In this document: positions 61,699 to 64,000 of the stretch, in pieces | How the letters are laid out: the number at the start of each line of letters is the position of its first letter | Numbering within the stretch: the stretch's first letter is position 1 | Assembly (NCBI GenBank): GCA_963807385.1 | Contig: CAWEBQ010000003.1 | Location: 620,001-684,000 of the forward strand | Reading direction: 5' to 3' | Source of the DNA: JBDTSW01 sp963807385 | Lineage (GTDB): Bacteria; Actinomycetota; Thermoleophilia; Solirubrobacterales; 70-9 | Length of the DNA stretch: 64,000 nt | Made by a program: the position numbers and the translations under genes | Notes under the pieces: generated by a model | Seen by the model: only the letters and a program-made list of their open reading frames with translations | Database searches by the model: none | Told to the model about the DNA's origin: nothing

Positions 61699-62936
61699 CC
61701 GCCGGCGCGGGCCCGCCGATCGACGCCGCTCGCGTGATCGAGGACCTGCGCGAGCTGGCCCGGCTGACAGGTGGCCCGGAGGGGGCGCGCCGCGTCTGCT
61801 GGACCGAGACCTGGCGGGAGGCCCGTGACTTCCTCACCGGCCTGCTGGCCGAGATCGGAGTCGAGCCCGAGCGCGACGAGGCCGGGAACCTGTGGGCGCG
61901 CCTTCGCGGCGGCGACGGGCCGGCCCTGGCGGTCGGCTCGCACATCGACTCCGTCCCGGCCGGCGGCTGGCTCGACGGCGCCCTTGGCGTGATGGCAGGC
62001 CTCGGCGTCCTTCGGGCCTGGGCGGACTCGGGGGCGCTTCCCCCCTCGCCCCTGGTCCTGATCGACTGGGCCGACGAGGAGGGCGCACGCTTCGGGCGCA
62101 GCCTGTTCGGAAGCTCCGCGTTCAGCGGCACGCTCGACGTGGGAGCGGTCCGCGGGCTCACCGACTCCGACGGAGTCCGACTGCCCGACGCGCTGGCGGA
62201 GAACGGCGTCGAGCTGGACCGGGTGCTCGAGTCCGGGTCGCGCCGCGATGAGCTGGGCGCCTGCCTGGAGCTGCACATCGAGCAGGGCCCGGTGCTCGAG
62301 GCCGAGGGCGTTGCGGTCGCTGCGGTGAACGGATGCGCCGGGGTCGAGCGCCACCGCTTCACGTTCACCGGCCAGGCCTCGCACGCCGGCACCACCCCCA
62401 TGGAGCTCCGCCGGGATGCAGGCCTTGCCGCCGCCGACGCGGCCCTTCGCATCGAGGGGGTCGGCCGTGAACACGACGGGGTCGCGACGACCGGCGTCCT
62501 GCGCCTCGATCCGGGGATACCGACCGCAGTGGCGGGCGAGGCCGAGCTCGTGGCCGACCTGCGCCACCGCGACGCCCGCGAGCTCGAGGCGATGCTGGCC
62601 GCCGCGCGCGCTGCGATCGAGGATTCAGCGACGGCCCGGGAATGCTCGGTGGCCGAGGAGGAGATCTGGCGGATCGAGCCCCTGGCCTTCGACCCCGAGC
62701 TGGTCGAGCACGCGAGGGACGCCTGCCGCCTGGCGAGCGGGGCCGAGCGCGAACTGACGAGCGGCGCGCTCCACGACGCCGCCGAGGTCTCGCGCTCGAC
62801 TCCGACGACGATGCTGTTCGTACCCTCGCTCGCAGGGCTCTCGCATACCGCGCGCGAGGACACCGACGAGGCGGACCTCGCGATCGGGATCGAGGCGTTC
62901 GGGCTGCTGGCGAACCGGGTGCTGGCGGGAGCCTAA
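61695..62936 (+). CDS. M20-family Zn-dependent hydrolase (N-carbamoyl amino-acid hydrolase/allantoate amidohydrolase type)
   Basis: ATG 61695 overlaps the previous stop (ATGA); 413 residues. Metal ligands lie in VGSHIDSVPAGGWLDGALGV, DWADEEGARFG and LELHIEQGPVLE; GQASHAGTTPMELRRDAG is the dimerisation-domain signature of the HyuC/AllC branch. These enzymes hydrolyse N-carbamoyl or ureido bonds to amine, CO2 and ammonia. That suits removal of the carbamoyl group left after a deiminase acts on a guanidino compound. Confidence 0.88.
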   Translation: MTAGAGPPIDAARVIEDLRELARLTGGPEGARRVCWTETWREARDFLTGLLAEIGVEPERDEAGNLWARLRGGDGPALAVGSHIDSVPAGGWLDGALGVMAGLGVLRAWADSGALPPSPLVLIDWADEEGARFGRSLFGSSAFSGTLDVGAVRGLTDSDGVRLPDALAENGVELDRVLESGSRRDELGACLELHIEQGPVLEAEGVAVAAVNGCAGVERHRFTFTGQASHAGTTPMELRRDAGLAAADAALRIEGVGREHDGVATTGVLRLDPGIPTAVAGEAELVADLRHRDARELEAMLAAARAAIEDSATARECSVAEEEIWRIEPLAFDPELVEHARDACRLASGAERELTSGALHDAAEVSRSTPTTMLFVPSLAGLSHTAREDTDEADLAIGIEAFGLLANRVLAGA

Positions 62937-63001
62937 GCTCAGCCGCCTGTAACGAAGGGGCGGCTCGGCCGACCCATGCGCAACCGACCCAAGGAGCGAT
63001 C

Positions 63002-63751
63002 GTGCCCGACATCGACCCCAAACTCGCCGAGCTGTGCGAGAACAACGAGACCGACTACTCGGACCTCAAGGCCTACTTCATCAACTGCACGCTCAAGCGC
63101 TCGCCCGAGCAGTCGCACACCCAGGGCCTCATGGACATCTCGATGGAGATGATGCGCCGCGTCGGCGTGGAGGTGGACTGCATCCGCGCGATCGACCACG
63201 ACATCGCGACCGGCGTCTGGCCCGACATGTCGGAGCACGGCTGGGACAAGGACGAGTGGCCGCAGATCTTCGAGAAGGTGATGGAGGCCGACATCCTCGT
63301 CCTGGGGATGGCGATCTGGCTGGGCGAGAAGACCTCGGTCGCAACCCAGGTGATCGAGCGCCTCTACGGCAACTCCCACCTTCTGAACGACGACGGCCAG
63401 TACGCCTACTACGGTCGCGTCGGCGGCTGTCTGGTGACCGGCAACGAGGACGGCGTAAAGCACTGCGCCATGAACACCCTGTACTCGCTCCAGCACCTGG
63501 GCTACACGATCCCGCCGCAGGCTGACGCCGGCTGGATTGGCGAAGCCGGCCCCGGCCCGTCGTACCTCGACCAGGGATCCGGCGGCCCGGAGAACGACTT
63601 CACGAACCGCAACACGGCGTTTGCGACCTGGAACATGCTCCACCTCGCGCGGATCCTCAAGGACGCCGGTGGGATCCCGGCCTACGGGAACCAGCGCTCG
63701 GCCTGGGACGCCGGCTGCAAGCCCGCCTGGCCAAACCCTGAGCACCGCTGA
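63002..63751 (+). CDS. Flavodoxin-like NAD(P)H-dependent FMN reductase
   Basis: GTG 63002 behind AAGGAG gives 249 residues. FINCTLKRSPEQSHTQGLMD (phosphate-binding start of the flavodoxin fold), ADILVLGMAIWLGEKTSVAT and GGCLVTGNEDGVKHCAMNTL match the NADPH-dependent FMN reductase group. Fifth-strand and C-terminal helices are complete. It likely supplies reduced flavin or acts as a quinone reductase. It follows the hydrolase by 65 nt on the same strand; its role in the putative guanidino pathway is unclear. Confidence 0.85.
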   Translation: MPDIDPKLAELCENNETDYSDLKAYFINCTLKRSPEQSHTQGLMDISMEMMRRVGVEVDCIRAIDHDIATGVWPDMSEHGWDKDEWPQIFEKVMEADILVLGMAIWLGEKTSVATQVIERLYGNSHLLNDDGQYAYYGRVGGCLVTGNEDGVKHCAMNTLYSLQHLGYTIPPQADAGWIGEAGPGPSYLDQGSGGPENDFTNRNTAFATWNMLHLARILKDAGGIPAYGNQRSAWDAGCKPAWPNPEHR

Positions 63752-63794
63752 TCGCCAGCCGCGGCTGAGCGCGTCGTTCGCGTAGGGTCGCCCG

Positions 63795-64000
63795 ATGGAG
63801 AGCGCGAGCATGGCCGAACCGGCCGCGACGGTCGAGACCGGCGAGAAGGGACTCAAGAAGAACGCCATCGGGTTCTGGGACGGGCTCTCGATCGGGCTCG
63901 CGTCGACCGCGCCCGCCTACTCGCTCGCCGCCGTGATCGGGTCGATCGTCGTCGCAGTGGGCGTGAAGGCGCCCGCCGTCCTCCTCGTCTCGTTCGTCCC
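63795..64000 (+). CDS. APC-family amino-acid permease, N-terminal part (3' truncated)
   Basis: ATG 63795 begins a protein cut by the window edge after 68 residues. A hydrophilic start is followed by GFWDGLSIGLASTAPAYSLA and AVIGSIVVAVGVKAPAVLLV. The glycine/serine-rich first helix of amino acid-polyamine-organocation permeases is unmistakable. It lies 43 nt after the reductase gene and is probably the transporter for the operon's amino-acid or polyamine substrate. Confidence 0.8.
   Translation, partial: MESASMAEPAATVETGEKGLKKNAIGFWDGLSIGLASTAPAYSLAAVIGSIVVAVGVKAPAVLLVSFV

Overview
The window is a high-GC chromosomal segment with short intergenic gaps and many stop/start overlaps (ATGA, GTGA, TTGA, CTGA). 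Gene content points to a Gram-positive-type high-GC bacterium, most likely an actinobacterium of the class Thermoleophilia (Solirubrobacterales-like). Pointers are tmRNA with no encoded CCA, a c-di-AMP riboswitch in front of a murein peptidase, a split transketolase, FtsEX with an S41 protease, and several secreted Gly/Pro-rich proteins. The taxonomic call is inference from gene content and style. I found no rRNA, tRNA, CRISPR array, transposase or prophage gene, and no gene-free stretch above 300 bases.

Layout. 1-4.5 kb: a ThDP decarboxylase related to benzoylformate decarboxylase (5' end outside the window), a FAD/Fe-S 2-hydroxyacid dehydrogenase and a convergent VOC dioxygenase. 4.6-9.1 kb: an ECF sigma factor with a membrane and proline-rich tail, an amino-acid ABC transporter, and a secreted phospholipase A2-like protein. 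9.1-12.5 kb: tmRNA (ssrA), two small proteins, a site-2 protease and a disulfide-type flavoprotein. 12.5-20 kb, minus strand: a coiled-coil/helix-hairpin-helix protein, then ftsE-ftsX-S41 protease-rnr-smpB. 20.2-25.8 kb: an RTX protein, a subtilisin/PKD/RTX protein, a split transketolase and a small exported protein. 25.9-30.4 kb: nadA, an Fpg/MutM glycosylase, a SnoaL-like protein, nadC and a FIST protein. 31-38.4 kb, minus strand: comF, hpf, secA, tag, a SnoaL-like protein, vapBC and prfB. prfB carries the programmed +1 frameshift and comF carries an apparent frameshift.

38.5-42.1 kb: lysA-hom-thrC, the aspartate-family biosynthesis operon, in which thrC appears to start at CTG. 42.2-46 kb: an alpha/beta hydrolase, a Gly/Pro-rich membrane protein, a riboswitch-controlled M23 peptidase and a CDF metal exporter. 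46-54 kb: beta-oxidation genes (acyl-CoA dehydrogenase, thiolase, 3-hydroxyacyl-CoA dehydrogenase) whose upstream regions share a TetR-like palindrome. Interleaved with them are a cell-wall-binding-repeat-like protein, a methyltransferase, a CPA2 antiporter, a lipoprotein and an emfourin-like protein. 54-59.3 kb: a CNNM/HlyC protein, a GMC oxidoreductase with a Tat-exported partner, and secreted unknowns. 59.3-64 kb: a plus-strand operon of PLP arginine/lysine/ornithine decarboxylase, amidinotransferase-fold enzyme, M20 carbamoylase-type hydrolase, flavodoxin-like reductase and APC permease (3' truncated). It looks like a basic amino-acid or guanidino-compound pathway.

The region from comF to ssrA preserves the Gram-positive order hpf-secA-prfB-ftsEX-ctp-rnr-smpB-ssrA, opened up by several insertions. 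This places protein export, translation termination, ribosome rescue and hibernation, RNA decay and cell-wall hydrolase control in one extended neighbourhood. The items most worth following are the guanidino/polyamine operon, the paired palindromic repeats at 20.1 and 38.5 kb, the c-di-AMP riboswitch and the shared beta-oxidation operator.
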